Source: Longimicrobiales bacterium
GTDB lineage: Bacteria > Gemmatimonadota > Gemmatimonadetes > Longimicrobiales > Gaopeijiaceae
Assembly (NCBI GenBank): GCA_951828585.1
Contig: OX639991.1
Location: 1,520,576-1,584,575, forward strand
Reading direction: 5' to 3'
Length of the DNA: 64,000 nt
Shown piece by piece: positions 43,118-52,125 of the stretch. The first letter of the stretch is position 1. Each line of letters opens with the position of its first letter. The position numbers and the translations under genes are program-made. Below the pieces are notes generated by a model, which ran no database searches, had not been told where the DNA came from, and saw only the letters and a list, made by a program, of their open reading frames with translations.

Positions 43118-43266
43118 AGCTGCTGTTCGACCAGGGCACACCCGCGCCGTTGCGGAGACACCTTCCCGGACACTCCGTGGACACGTTGGCGGAGAAGGGT
43201 TGGTCCGAGAAGAGCAACGGCGAGTTGCTCGATCTGGCGGAGCAAGAGGGATACGCGGGTGAGTAA
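43114..43266 (+). pseudogene. DUF5615 PIN-like toxin, truncated
   Basis: TTG 43114 opens LKLLFDQGTPAPLRRHLPGHSVDTLAEKGWSEKSNGELLDLAEQEGY, the first half of a DUF5615 (Mut7-C/PIN-like) toxin: FDQ gives the first acidic residue and NGELLDLAEQ the helix before the second site. The usual next strand (TTDQNL-type) is missing; the frame ends in TAA after ~50 residues, where ~110 are expected. No other frame restores it. Catalytic acids of the second half are absent, so the toxin should be dead. Confidence 0.7.
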
Positions 43267-43319
43267 CGTTAGGGTTGGGAATGCTTGACGCACGCGCAAC
43301 CTCCGACCCACCTTGCCCA

Positions 43320-43700
43320 ATGCACCGCTCCGTCGCCTTTGTCGCCTTTCTGGCCCTGTCGTGGTCCCAGCTGGTCGCACTGCATTGTGACATGGGAGAG
43401 GGTATGGCCAGCCATTCCGCGGCCGGTGCGGACGCACACCACCCCCCCGCCACCACCCCTCACGCACATCACCCCGCTCCCACGACCGACACCCCACCCA
43501 CCCCCCACCCCCCCAACCACGGCGGCAGCCACGCCTGCCTGATGATCATGGCCTGCGGTTTCGCCTCGGTTCGGCAAGCCCGCCCCGCCGCCATGATTCG
43601 CCTCCCCGCCGTCTTCTTCACGGCGGCCTTCCCCACCCCGCCCATCCCCGTCGCTGCCGACCTGGCAGTCGAGACACCCCCTCCCCGCCACACGGTGTGA
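43320..43700 (+). CDS. Histidine-rich exported protein at the head of the efflux operon
   Basis: 126 residues. A hydrophobic N-terminus (SVAFVAFLALSWSQLVALHC) looks like a signal peptide. A His/Pro-rich middle (HHPPATTPHAHHPAP) could bind metal, and CDM, CLMIMAC and several Met residues fit copper or silver binding. It stands 109 bp before the TolC-type gene of the CusCBA operon. No named family is recognised; a periplasmic metal-binding accessory is inferred from composition and place. Confidence 0.5.
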   Translation: MHRSVAFVAFLALSWSQLVALHCDMGEGMASHSAAGADAHHPPATTPHAHHPAPTTDTPPTPHPPNHGGSHACLMIMACGFASVRQARPAAMIRLPAVFFTAAFPTPPIPVAADLAVETPPPRHTV

Positions 43701-43707
43701 CCCCTTC

Positions 43708-43725
43708 GCGCCCCGCCCGGGGCGC
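43708..43725. terminator. Strong hairpin between His-rich gene and TolC gene
   Basis: GCGCCCC-GCCC-GGGGCGC, seven perfect GC-rich pairs, eight bases past the stop. No T tract. It may lower read-through or protect the mRNA end between the first gene and the pump genes. Confidence 0.4.
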
Positions 43726-43808
43726 ACACCACACCTGAAGGTCACCCGCCGTGGCCCCTCCCCTTGGAGCGGTCGCGCCTCGGGCGACCCATCCATGGCG
43801 AGGACAAC

Positions 43809-45131
43809 ATGTCTATCCTGCGAACCATGGCGGTCGCGTCCGCGATCGCCGTCTCGGCATCCATCACCCCACCGCGCGCTGCGGCCCAGGCGCCGCCCTA
43901 CTCCACCCACGGCGACCCGACCCTGGCCGCGCTCATCAGCGAAGCGCTCGAGGGCAACCCCCGCGTGCGCGCCGCGCTTCTGGAGACCCGGGCGGCCGAG
44001 TCGCGCACCGCACAGGCCGCGACCCTGCCGGATCCCGCGCTCTCCTTCACTCAACACATCCTCGGACCCCAGACCCGGGTCGGCCCTCAATTGTCGAGCG
44101 TCTCGGTCACCCAGTCGCTCCCCTGGTTCGGGACGCTGGCGGATCGCCGGGCGATCGCCGCGTCGTCGTCGGCCATGCAGAGCGAGTCGTACCAGGAGCA
44201 GCGAGCCGAAGTCGTCCGCCAGGTCAAGCTGGCGTACTACGACCTCGCGTACCTCGATGAGGCGCTCCGGATCACGGGGGAGGAAGAGCAGCTACTGCTT
44301 CACTACGAAGCGCTGGCGCGGGCCCGCTACTCGCAGGGATTCGGGCAGCAGCAGGAGGTCGTCAAGCTCCAGGCCGAGGTCACGCGGGTCCTGAACCGCC
44401 GGCAGGAGTTGCTTCGGCAGCGCACCGACTTCGAAGCCCTGCTGAATGTGCTCGCGGACCGGCCAGTGAATGCGCCGGTCCCGCCGGTGACGATCGGCGA
44501 GCGGCCGGCAGTCGCCCTGGACGACGAGCGACTTCACGAGACCGGGCTCGGCGAGCGGCCCGAGGTGCGGTTGACCCGGCTCCGCATCGAGCGTGACGAG
44601 CACGGGGTGAGCCTGGCGCGGCGGCGGTACCGGCCCGGTCTCACGGTCGGCGTCGCCTGGGGTAACGTGCTGGGCCGCCGCGACGACGCGGGACGTGCCG
44701 ATCCACCGCCGGACAACGGCCGCGACACGTGGAGCCTCACGCTTGGAGCCAGCATTCCTGTCTTCAGGGGCAGCTACGACGCGGGGGTCCGGGAGGCGGC
44801 CGCGCGGGTGTCCGCCGCTGAGGAGGCATACCGCGATGCGGTCAACGGAGTGGCGCTGGCTGTCCGATCCACCGCGTTTCGCATCACGACGATCGAGGGG
44901 CAGCTGGCACTCTTCGAGCGCGCCCTTCTCCCACAGGCCGAACAGGTGCTCCGCGCGACCGAGGAGGCGTATTCGGGCGGAGTGACCGGGGTGCTGGAGC
45001 TGCTTGACAGCGAGGAGGTGCTGCTAGACGTGCGTCTCGGCCTCGCGCGTCTGAGGGCCGGCTACATGAAGGCGCTGGCAGAGATGGAACGGGCCATCGG
45101 CTCGGCGTTTCCGGAGGAGGAAGGGTCATGA
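43809..45131 (+). CDS. cusC: TolC-family outer-membrane efflux protein (CusC-like)
   Basis: 440 residues. Signal peptide AVASAIAVSASITPPRAAAQ. The long helical hairpins of the TolC channel are seen twice (LIAALISEALEGNPRVRAALLETRAAESR type; YDAGVREAAARVSAAEEAYRDAV), with DPALSF and GVTGVLELLDSEEVLLDVRLGLARLRAGYMKALAEME near the C-terminus. It forms the outer-membrane duct of the tripartite pump with the next two genes; its stop overlaps the next ATG. ATG 43809 is chosen for its signal peptide. Confidence 0.85.
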   Translation: MSILRTMAVASAIAVSASITPPRAAAQAPPYSTHGDPTLAALISEALEGNPRVRAALLETRAAESRTAQAATLPDPALSFTQHILGPQTRVGPQLSSVSVTQSLPWFGTLADRRAIAASSSAMQSESYQEQRAEVVRQVKLAYYDLAYLDEALRITGEEEQLLLHYEALARARYSQGFGQQQEVVKLQAEVTRVLNRRQELLRQRTDFEALLNVLADRPVNAPVPPVTIGERPAVALDDERLHETGLGERPEVRLTRLRIERDEHGVSLARRRYRPGLTVGVAWGNVLGRRDDAGRADPPPDNGRDTWSLTLGASIPVFRGSYDAGVREAAARVSAAEEAYRDAVNGVALAVRSTAFRITTIEGQLALFERALLPQAEQVLRATEEAYSGGVTGVLELLDSEEVLLDVRLGLARLRAGYMKALAEMERAIGSAFPEEEGS

Positions 45132-46582
45132 ACGGCACGAAGAATATCCACAAGGTCCTGTTTGTGGTGATCGGGGTCGCGATCGGTGCGGGGGGCACGG
45201 TGCTATTGCTGCGGGACCAGGCGGACGGACCGGCGGGGATGGCCGGGGAATCCGGCGCGGGAGCCCATGAGGGCATGACCATGCCCGCTGAAGCGGAAGC
45301 GGGCCGCGAAGGGATGGCAATGCCCGGCGAGCCCGACCCGGGCGCCGAGACCCCCGACGAGCGCGAGATCCTCTACTGGCGCGCCCCCATGGACGCCAAC
45401 TACACCTCCGACCAGCCCGGCAAGTCCCCCATGGGGATGGACCTCGTTCCGGTCTACGCGGACGAGGCCACCTCCGACGGCGGCATCCGCGTCAGCCGGA
45501 GCTTCCTGCAGAACTTCGCGGTCCGTACCGCCATGGTTCATCGCGGCAATCTGCCCGTCTCCATCCGCACCGTCGGGATCCTGGCGCATAACGAGGAGCG
45601 GGTCGTCTCGGTGCAGACCAAGTACGAGGGATGGATCGAGCGGGCCAGCGTGAACAACGTCGGCGAGACGGTCACGCGGGGCGACGTGCTCTTCGAGATC
45701 TACAGCCCGCAGCTGGTCACCACGCAGCGCGAGTTCCTGGGCGCGATGGAGTACGTGGGACGGCTGCGGGACGGCGGCGCCTACGCGCAGGCGATCGAGC
45801 GGGCCCAGTCGCTGCTCGAGGCGGCCAGGGAACGACTTCTCTACTGGGACATGACCGAGGAGCAGATCGACGCGCTTGCGGAGTCAGCAAACGTTACGCG
45901 AACGGTAACGGTTTTCGCGCCGGCCACGGGCTTCATCGTCGACAAGATCGGTGACTCGATGGAAGGGATGAAGCTCAGTCCCGGGATGACGGTCATGAAA
46001 ATCGCCGATCACTCCACCCTCTGGGCCGAGACCGAGTTCTACGAGGACGATCTGCGGCACGTCCGCGAAGGACAGGCGGTCGCGATCGAAGCCGACGCCT
46101 TTCCAGGACGGGAGTGGAGCGGCCGGATTCTGTTCTTCCGCCCGGCCGTGAACCCGCAGACGCGGACGCTTACCGCCTTCGTCGAGGTCGCCAATCCCAA
46201 CCTGCGGCTCAGGCCGATGATGTATGTGAACGTGGCGGTGCGCACGACCGGGGCGGTCGACGTGGTGATGGCGTCTGCCGAGGCGGTGCTGCACAGCGGT
46301 ACCCGCACGGTCGTGATCGTGGCGAAGGGGGGTGGGGTCTTTGAGCCGCGCGAGGTGCTGCTCGGCACCGAGAGCGAGGGGATGGTGGAGATCGCTTCGG
46401 GGCTCACCGAGGGTGAGACCGTCGTGGTTTCGTCGCAATTCCTGATCGACTCCGACGCGAATTTGCGCGCGGCGATTTCGCAGGTGCTGGGTGGTGGGGA
46501 AGAGGGCGACTCGGCTATGGCCGGGGACTCCGCGATGGCCGGCGATTCCGCGGCAGCGGGCGCCCACCGGCACCACAACTGA
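45128..46582 (+). CDS. cusB: RND periplasmic adaptor with heavy-metal-binding domain (CusB-like)
   Basis: 484 residues. One N-terminal membrane anchor (VLFVVIGVAIGAGGTVLLL), a Met/Glu-rich stretch, then the metal-binding motif YWRAPMDANYTSDQPGKSPMGMDLVPVY that takes Cu(I)/Ag(I). Lipoyl/barrel parts follow (VVSVQTKYEGWIERASVNNVGETVTRGDVLFEIYSP; ATGFIVDKI), and the tail has repeated DSAMAG. It links pump and duct. The metal-binding box decides a Cus-type rather than drug-type assignment. Confidence 0.88.
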   Translation: MNGTKNIHKVLFVVIGVAIGAGGTVLLLRDQADGPAGMAGESGAGAHEGMTMPAEAEAGREGMAMPGEPDPGAETPDEREILYWRAPMDANYTSDQPGKSPMGMDLVPVYADEATSDGGIRVSRSFLQNFAVRTAMVHRGNLPVSIRTVGILAHNEERVVSVQTKYEGWIERASVNNVGETVTRGDVLFEIYSPQLVTTQREFLGAMEYVGRLRDGGAYAQAIERAQSLLEAARERLLYWDMTEEQIDALAESANVTRTVTVFAPATGFIVDKIGDSMEGMKLSPGMTVMKIADHSTLWAETEFYEDDLRHVREGQAVAIEADAFPGREWSGRILFFRPAVNPQTRTLTAFVEVANPNLRLRPMMYVNVAVRTTGAVDVVMASAEAVLHSGTRTVVIVAKGGGVFEPREVLLGTESEGMVEIASGLTEGETVVVSSQFLIDSDANLRAAISQVLGGGEEGDSAMAGDSAMAGDSAAAGAHRHHN

Positions 46583-46595
46583 GGGAGGTCCGCCC

Positions 46596-49500
46596 ATGTT
46601 CGCACACATCATCGACTGGTCGATCCGGAACCGGCTCCTCGTCATTCTCGGCACGCTCTTCATCGTGGCGGCGGGCACCTTCTCGCTCACCCGCACGCCC
46701 ATCGACGCCATCCCCGACCTCTCCGATGTCCAGGTCATCATCCAGACGGAGTACCCCGGACAGGCCCCGCGCATCGTCGAGGACCAGGTCACCTATCCAC
46801 TTACGACACAGATGCTGTCGGCGCCGTTCGCGCAGGTGGTGCGCGGGTATTCCTTCTTCGGCGTGTCCTTCGTGTACGTCATCTTCGAGGACGGGACCGA
46901 CCTCTACTGGGCCCGGAGCCGCGTGCTCGAATACCTGAACTCGGTCTCCGGGCAGCTGCCGGCCGGGGTCACCCCTGAACTCGGTCCGGACGCGACGGGC
47001 GTGGGGTGGGCCTTCATGTACGCGCTCCGCTCCGACCGTCACGACCTCGGCGAACTGCGCTCCATCCAGGACTGGTTCCTCAAGTACGAGCTGACGGCGG
47101 TGCCGGGGGTGTCCGAAGTCGCCAGCGTCGGCGGGTTCGTGCGGCAGTACCAGGTGACCGTCGATCCGAACCGGCTGCGCGCGTTTGACGTGCCGATTTC
47201 CGCGATTCGCACCGCCATCCGGGAGAGCAACAGCGACGTGGGAGGTGGACTGATCGAGGTGGGCGAGAAGGAGTTCATGATCCGGGGGCTGGGGTACATC
47301 CGGTCGGTGGACGACATTCGCCGGATCGGGATCGGCGTGGGCCCGGACGGGACGCCGATTTTGCTGGAGGACGTGGCGCGGGTGAGCCTGGGGCCGGAGA
47401 GCCGGCGTGGGCTGGCGGAGTGGAATGGTGAAGGGGAAGTGGTCGGGGGCATTGTCGTCGTGCGGCCCGGCGCGGACACCCGCCGCGTAATTCGGGAGGT
47501 GCGGGCCCGGCTGGACGAGATCGCGCCGGGGCTGCCGGAGGGCGTCGAGATCGAAGTCGCCTACGACCGCACCTCGCTGATCGACCGCGCGGTGGGGAGC
47601 ATCCGCATGAGCCTCGCGCAGCAGCTGCTGATCGTGGGACTGGTGTGCCTGGTGTTCCTGTTCCACCTGCGGAGCGGCCTGGTGGCGGTGATCGCGCTGC
47701 CGGTCGGGATTCTGCTCGCGATGATCGTGGTGCACCTGCAGGGGCTGACGCTCAACATCATGTCGCTGGGGGGGATCGCGGTGGCGATCGGGACGATGGT
47801 CGACGCCGGAATCGTGATGGTCGAGAACGCGCACAAGCACCTGGCGCGGTACGGGGGGCGCAGGCCGCACTGGGAGATCATCGGGCGCGCGGCGAGGGAG
47901 GTCGGTCCGTCGCTCTTCTTCGCGCTGCTGGTGATCACGGTGTCGTTCATGCCGGTGTTCACCTTGGAGGCGCAGGAGGGGAGACTCTTCAAGCCGCTCG
48001 CGTTCACCAAGACGTATGCGATGGCGGCGGCGGCGCTGCTCTCGGTAACGTTGGTGCCGGTGCTGGTGGGGTACTGGGTGCGGGGGAAGATCCGGCCGGC
48101 GGCGAGCACGCCGGTGGGGAGGATGTTGGGTGGGGTGTACTGGCCGGTGCTGGGGTTCGTGCTGAAGCGGCGCCGGTGGGTGATGCTTGGGGCGGTGGTG
48201 GGGTTGGGGGTGACGGTGGTGCCCCTGTCGCGTCTGGGGTCCGAGTTCATGCCGCCGCTCTGGGAGGGCGACCTGCTCTACATGCCGACGACGCTCCCGG
48301 GCGTGTCGATCACCGAGGCGCGCGAAATCCTGCAGCAGACGGATCGCATCATCTACACCTTTCCCGAAGTGCGACATGTGTTCGGGAAGGTGGGGCGGGC
48401 GGATTCGGCGACCGATCCCGCGCCGCTGTCCATGATCGAGACGACGATCGCGCTCAAACCGCGCAGCGAATGGCGTCCCGGGATGACGCCCGAGAGGCTC
48501 ATCGAGGAGATGGACGCGGCGCTGCGAATCCCCGGCCTGACGAACGCGTGGACCATGCCGATCCGCGCCCGCATCGACATGCTCTCGACCGGGATCCGCA
48601 CGCCGGTGGGGATCAAGATCGCGGGACCGGATCTGGCCGTGCTGGAACGGCTGGGGCGCGAGGTCGAGGCCGTCGTGCGGGACGTTCCCGGTACCGCCAG
48701 CGTGTACGCGGACCGCGTGATGGGCGGCAACTACCTCGACTTCGCGATCGACCGGGTGGCCATCGCGCGGCACGGCCTGACGGTGCGAGATGTGCAGGAG
48801 GTCATCCAGACGGCGATCGGCGGGATGAACGTGACGACCACGGTCGAGGGGCTCGAGCGCTACCCGGTCAACCTGCGCTACAGCCGCGAACTGCGCGACG
48901 ATCTTCCCGCGCTGAGGTCGGTGCTGGTCGCGACGCCGGAGGGCCACCAGGTGCCGCTCGGGCGACTGGCGAGCATGGAGTACGTGGTCGGCCCGCCCAG
49001 CATCAAGAGCGAGGGCGCGAAGCCGAACGCGTGGGTCTACATCGACATCCGCGACATCGATGTCGGCAGTTACGTGGGGGCGGCGAGGGAGGCGGTGGCG
49101 GAAGGAGTCGCGCTGCCGCCCGGTTACACGGTCGCCTGGAGCGGCCAGTATGAGTACCTGGAGCGCGCGCAGCAGCGGCTTGCGTACGTCGTCCCGCTCA
49201 CCCTGCTCCTGATCTTCGTCCTCATCTACCTGACCACCCGTTCCGTCACGGAGACTTGTCTTGTGCTCCTGGGCGTCCCCTTCGCGGTCGCCGGGTCGTT
49301 CTGGTTCCTGCACATCCTGGGCTACGACCTGAGCATCGCGGTGTGGGTCGGGATCATCGCGCTGGCCGGGCTCTACGCCGAGACCGCCATCGTCTTCCTC
49401 CTTTACCTGAACGGGTCCGTCAACGACTACCGCGACCGCGGCCTCCTCACCGAGCGGAGCGCGCTCAGGCAGGCGATCCGGCAGGGGGCTGTCCAGCGCG

Positions 49501-49712
49501 TCCGCCCCATCATGATGACGATCGCCACCGATGTGATCGGGCTGCTGCCGATCATGTGGAGCGCGGGCGCGGGGGCCGATGTGATGAAGCGCATCGCGGC
49601 GCCGCTGATGGGTGGGGTGGTGACGTCGGGGGTGGTGGTGCTGGTACTGTTTCCGGTGGCGTTCTATGTGTGGAAGGGGCGGGGGTTGGCTAGGGAGGCG
49701 CCACAACCCTGA
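46596..49712 (+). CDS. cusA: Heavy-metal RND efflux pump (CusA/CzcA-type)
   Basis: 1038 residues. RTPIDAIPDLSDVQVIIQTEYPGQAP near the start, helix 4 proton relay AVAIGTMVDAGIVMVENAHKH, and RARIDMLSTGIRTPVGIKIAG, which holds one of the methionines known to bind Cu(I)/Ag(I) in CusA. The methionine of LLYMPTTLPG and those nearby fit as well. Helix blocks are complete to VVVLVLFPVAFYVWKGRG. ATG 46596 follows a GGGAGG box. It works with the upstream adaptor and duct. Cu/Ag is more likely than Co/Zn because of the adaptor domain and the methionine. Confidence 0.9.
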   Translation: MFAHIIDWSIRNRLLVILGTLFIVAAGTFSLTRTPIDAIPDLSDVQVIIQTEYPGQAPRIVEDQVTYPLTTQMLSAPFAQVVRGYSFFGVSFVYVIFEDGTDLYWARSRVLEYLNSVSGQLPAGVTPELGPDATGVGWAFMYALRSDRHDLGELRSIQDWFLKYELTAVPGVSEVASVGGFVRQYQVTVDPNRLRAFDVPISAIRTAIRESNSDVGGGLIEVGEKEFMIRGLGYIRSVDDIRRIGIGVGPDGTPILLEDVARVSLGPESRRGLAEWNGEGEVVGGIVVVRPGADTRRVIREVRARLDEIAPGLPEGVEIEVAYDRTSLIDRAVGSIRMSLAQQLLIVGLVCLVFLFHLRSGLVAVIALPVGILLAMIVVHLQGLTLNIMSLGGIAVAIGTMVDAGIVMVENAHKHLARYGGRRPHWEIIGRAAREVGPSLFFALLVITVSFMPVFTLEAQEGRLFKPLAFTKTYAMAAAALLSVTLVPVLVGYWVRGKIRPAASTPVGRMLGGVYWPVLGFVLKRRRWVMLGAVVGLGVTVVPLSRLGSEFMPPLWEGDLLYMPTTLPGVSITEAREILQQTDRIIYTFPEVRHVFGKVGRADSATDPAPLSMIETTIALKPRSEWRPGMTPERLIEEMDAALRIPGLTNAWTMPIRARIDMLSTGIRTPVGIKIAGPDLAVLERLGREVEAVVRDVPGTASVYADRVMGGNYLDFAIDRVAIARHGLTVRDVQEVIQTAIGGMNVTTTVEGLERYPVNLRYSRELRDDLPALRSVLVATPEGHQVPLGRLASMEYVVGPPSIKSEGAKPNAWVYIDIRDIDVGSYVGAAREAVAEGVALPPGYTVAWSGQYEYLERAQQRLAYVVPLTLLLIFVLIYLTTRSVTETCLVLLGVPFAVAGSFWFLHILGYDLSIAVWVGIIALAGLYAETAIVFLLYLNGSVNDYRDRGLLTERSALRQAIRQGAVQRVRPIMMTIATDVIGLLPIMWSAGAGADVMKRIAAPLMGGVVTSGVVVLVLFPVAFYVWKGRGLAREAPQP

Positions 49713-49738
49713 CTGGTGCACCGATGCGCCATCGGCGC

Positions 49739-50530
49739 CTACGATCGCGTCAGCCTCCGGAACCTGAACAATGCGAGCCACTGGTCGAAGGTGAGGCTGT
49801 GGGGTGGTCCGGCAGGATCGAACCTGAGATCCCGACTCAGCCGTTGGATTTGCGTTCGCGTGAATTCGGATCGCAGACACCGCCTGATCGAGCGGCCGTC
49901 GCGACCGAAGCAACTCTGGATGAAGCGCCGGTAGTCCACGGCCTGGAATCGGTCCACAAGCGGTCTTGTGCGACGGGCAAGCCAAAGCGCGACGGCGTCG
50001 ACGGTGGGAGGGGGATCGAAGTCGGTACGGCGAAAGCGCCGCACGATCTCGATCTGCCACCACGGCTTGAGCAGCAGCGACCACAGGGTCTCCCGGGAAC
50101 AGGGACTGCCGGCAAACCGTTCGGCCGCTTCACGCTGGATCACGAGCCAGGCGTCCTGCGGTGGAGAATCGGCCTCGACAAGCCGCCGGACGATGGCGGC
50201 AGTCCGATTGAAGGGAATGTTCCCCAGGACCTTGTAGGGGACATCGGGCAGCCGAAAACGCAGGAAGTCGGAGCTGACGATCGTGACACGGTTGTCACTC
50301 AGGAAGCGCGTGCGAAGCGCCTCGGCCAGCGCTCCGTCGAACTCTACCGCGACGACCTCGCGGCATCGACGTGCCAGTTCTCGAGTGAGAATACCACGGC
50401 CCGGCCCGATCTCGACGACCAGATCGCTTCGTTTGACGGGAGCCTGAGCGATCAGGCTAGCCGCAAGCGACCTGCTCCGCAGGAAGTGCTGTGAGAGGTC
50501 CGCACGCCTGGGTGTCCGATGCCTGGACAC
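49739..50530 (-). CDS. erm: Erm-family 23S rRNA adenine N6-methyltransferase
   Basis: 263 residues from GTG 50530. It begins SRHRTPRRADLSQHFLRS, as do actinobacterial-type Erm proteins. VVEIGPGRGILTREL is SAM motif I and VLGNIPFNRTAAIVRRLVE motif IV, with NIPF as in Erm rather than the NLPY of KsgA. LLLKPWWQIEIVRRFRRTDFDPPPTVDAVALWL follows. It dimethylates A2058 and gives macrolide-lincosamide resistance. No purine-rich site precedes GTG 50530; a strong one precedes an overlapping ORF at 50555, so initiation may depend on it. It lies 74 bp after the decarboxylase stop on the same strand. Confidence 0.8.
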   Translation of the reverse strand: MSRHRTPRRADLSQHFLRSRSLAASLIAQAPVKRSDLVVEIGPGRGILTRELARRCREVVAVEFDGALAEALRTRFLSDNRVTIVSSDFLRFRLPDVPYKVLGNIPFNRTAAIVRRLVEADSPPQDAWLVIQREAAERFAGSPCSRETLWSLLLKPWWQIEIVRRFRRTDFDPPPTVDAVALWLARRTRPLVDRFQAVDYRRFIQSCFGRDGRSIRRCLRSEFTRTQIQRLSRDLRFDPAGPPHSLTFDQWLALFRFRRLTRS

Positions 50531-50555
50531 GACGAACCAACACAAACGTAGACAT
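50457..50555 (-). CDS. 32-codon upstream ORF overlapping the erm start
   Basis: ATG 50555 has AGGAG five bases upstream. The peptide MSTFVLVRRVQASDTQACGP continues to TAG 50459-50457, out of frame with erm and across its start. FVLVRR recalls the IFVI and basic stalling motifs of macrolide-inducible Erm leader peptides, though known leaders end before erm. Alternatively erm starts at 50555 and a one-base slip splits it. Seen: the site and frame. Inferred: a regulatory role. Confidence 0.4.
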   Translation of the reverse strand: MSTFVLVRRVQASDTQACGPLTALPAEQVACG

Positions 50556-50604
50556 GGAATCTCCTGTGCTGCACGAGCAAGATCGAAAGCCTTCGCATAC
50601 TACG

Positions 50605-52125
50605 CTAGGCAACAGGCGTCTCACCCGCAACCGACTCCGGCACCGCCTCGCCCCCGCTGCGCTCGATCGCCTCGAGCGTCTCGCGCACATCGTCCCAGGT
50701 CGTCGTGTGGTTGAGGATGCAAAGCCTCAGCGAGAACGTCCCGTGGAGCAGCGTGGACGATATGAACGCGCGACCCCCCCAGAAGATGCTGGCGAGAACT
50801 TCGCGGTTGATCTCGTCGAGGGCCGGCTCGCCGAGGCCAACTTCCGCCGGGTTGATACGGAAACAGACGATCCCCAGTGAAGTGGGGTTCAGCATTTCCA
50901 GCATCGGGCTGCTGTGGACGTAGTCTTCCGCCCGGGCGGCCAGCTCCATTCCCTTCGATATCGCCCTGCGGAACGCCCCCATCCCGAAGGTCTGGACCGA
51001 CGCCCAGATCTTGAGTGCTCGTACCGAGCGGCTCAGTTGGGGCCCGCGATCCGAGAAGTTCGGATGGCCGGCACCCCAGATCGTGTCCTGCAGCATGTCG
51101 TGCGGCACGGCGAATGCGTTTTCCAGCGTGTTCACATCCTTGACCATGAGGCAGCCCGCTTCGTAGGGCTGGAAGAACCACTTGTGGGCGTCGAGCCCGA
51201 TCGAGTCCGCGCGTTCCATTCCGCGCAGGAGTTTCCGCCCCCGCTCCGTGAGGACCGCGAACCCGCCGTACGCGCCGTCGACGTGCAGCCAGATCCCTTC
51301 CGACTCGCAGAAGTCGGCGAGCTCCGGCAACGGATCGATCGAACCTGTGCTGCCCGCTCCGGCGTTGGCGCATACCGCGATGGGATTGCGTCCGGCGGCC
51401 CGGTCTCTTGCCACGGCATCGGCAAGTGCCTCCATGTCCAGCCGGAAACGCCGGTCGCTCGCGACCAAGCGCACATGCTCCCTCTCGACCCCCACGATCC
51501 TGGCCGCGCGAATCTGGGCACTGTGGCTCTGGTCGCTCATGTACGCGGTCGGCGGGCCACCGCGCCGTGCTGCTTCCCGGGCCGCCACGAGGGCCGTGAT
51601 CGTGGCCACGGATCCGCCGCTGGTCAGGAGTCCGCCGGCACCTTCCGGATAGCCGACCCACTTCCGTATCCAATCGATCACCACAAGCTCGAGCTGGCTC
51701 GGACCGCTCGACGTGAGCCAGGTGCACTGGTTGACCTGGTGTCCGGCCACCAGGAAGTCGGCCAGCACCCCCGGCCAGGTGGGGGATGAGGGAATGAACC
51801 CGAAAAAGCGGGGGTGGTCGATACGCGCCGCCAGCGGCATGATCTTCCGTGCAGCGCGGGTCAAGACTTCACCCGCCGGCCGGCCATCCTCCGGGGGATC
51901 GCTCAGGAGCTGGTCCTGGAGCGACTCCTTGAAGTCTCCTTCCCAGGCAACGTCCTCCGGCAGGCCTTCGATCCGGCCCACCAGGAGCTCGGCGACCTGA
52001 TTCGCCAGCTGGAGCATCTGTTCGCGGTCCATCTCCAGACCGGAACTGGCGTCCGAGCCGGTGGCGGCACGCGGCTTGGGGTGCCCGCGTGCGATAGCGC
52101 TCTTCTGCGGTGTGGACCCGCTCAC
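50605..52125 (-). CDS. PLP-dependent aromatic amino-acid decarboxylase (group II)
   Basis: 506 residues. The PLP lysine is in SIGLDAHKWFFQPYEAG; IWLHVDGAYGGFAVL holds the PLP-contacting Asp and the aromatic site; LLTSGGSVATITALVAAR and WLTSSGPSQLELVVIDWIRKW are also typical. It turns an aromatic L-amino acid to an amine and CO2 in the cytoplasm; the exact acid is not fixed by sequence alone. Its ATG overlaps the PQQ dehydrogenase stop (ATGA), so the two are co-translated. Confidence 0.87.
   Translation of the reverse strand: MSGSTPQKSAIARGHPKPRAATGSDASSGLEMDREQMLQLANQVAELLVGRIEGLPEDVAWEGDFKESLQDQLLSDPPEDGRPAGEVLTRAARKIMPLAARIDHPRFFGFIPSSPTWPGVLADFLVAGHQVNQCTWLTSSGPSQLELVVIDWIRKWVGYPEGAGGLLTSGGSVATITALVAAREAARRGGPPTAYMSDQSHSAQIRAARIVGVEREHVRLVASDRRFRLDMEALADAVARDRAAGRNPIAVCANAGAGSTGSIDPLPELADFCESEGIWLHVDGAYGGFAVLTERGRKLLRGMERADSIGLDAHKWFFQPYEAGCLMVKDVNTLENAFAVPHDMLQDTIWGAGHPNFSDRGPQLSRSVRALKIWASVQTFGMGAFRRAISKGMELAARAEDYVHSSPMLEMLNPTSLGIVCFRINPAEVGLGEPALDEINREVLASIFWGGRAFISSTLLHGTFSLRLCILNHTTTWDDVRETLEAIERSGGEAVPESVAGETPVA

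Noticed and set aside
46515-50084. Open frame of 1189 codons on the minus strand
   Set aside because: It runs antisense through cusA, a certain gene, is rich in Arg, His and Pro, and has no family signature. A by-product of high GC.
49739-50530. Assignment as KsgA/RsmA
   Set aside because: Motif IV reads NIPF with a following RTAAIVRRLVE and the N-terminus SRHRTPRRADLSQHFL, which fit Erm; KsgA has NLPY.
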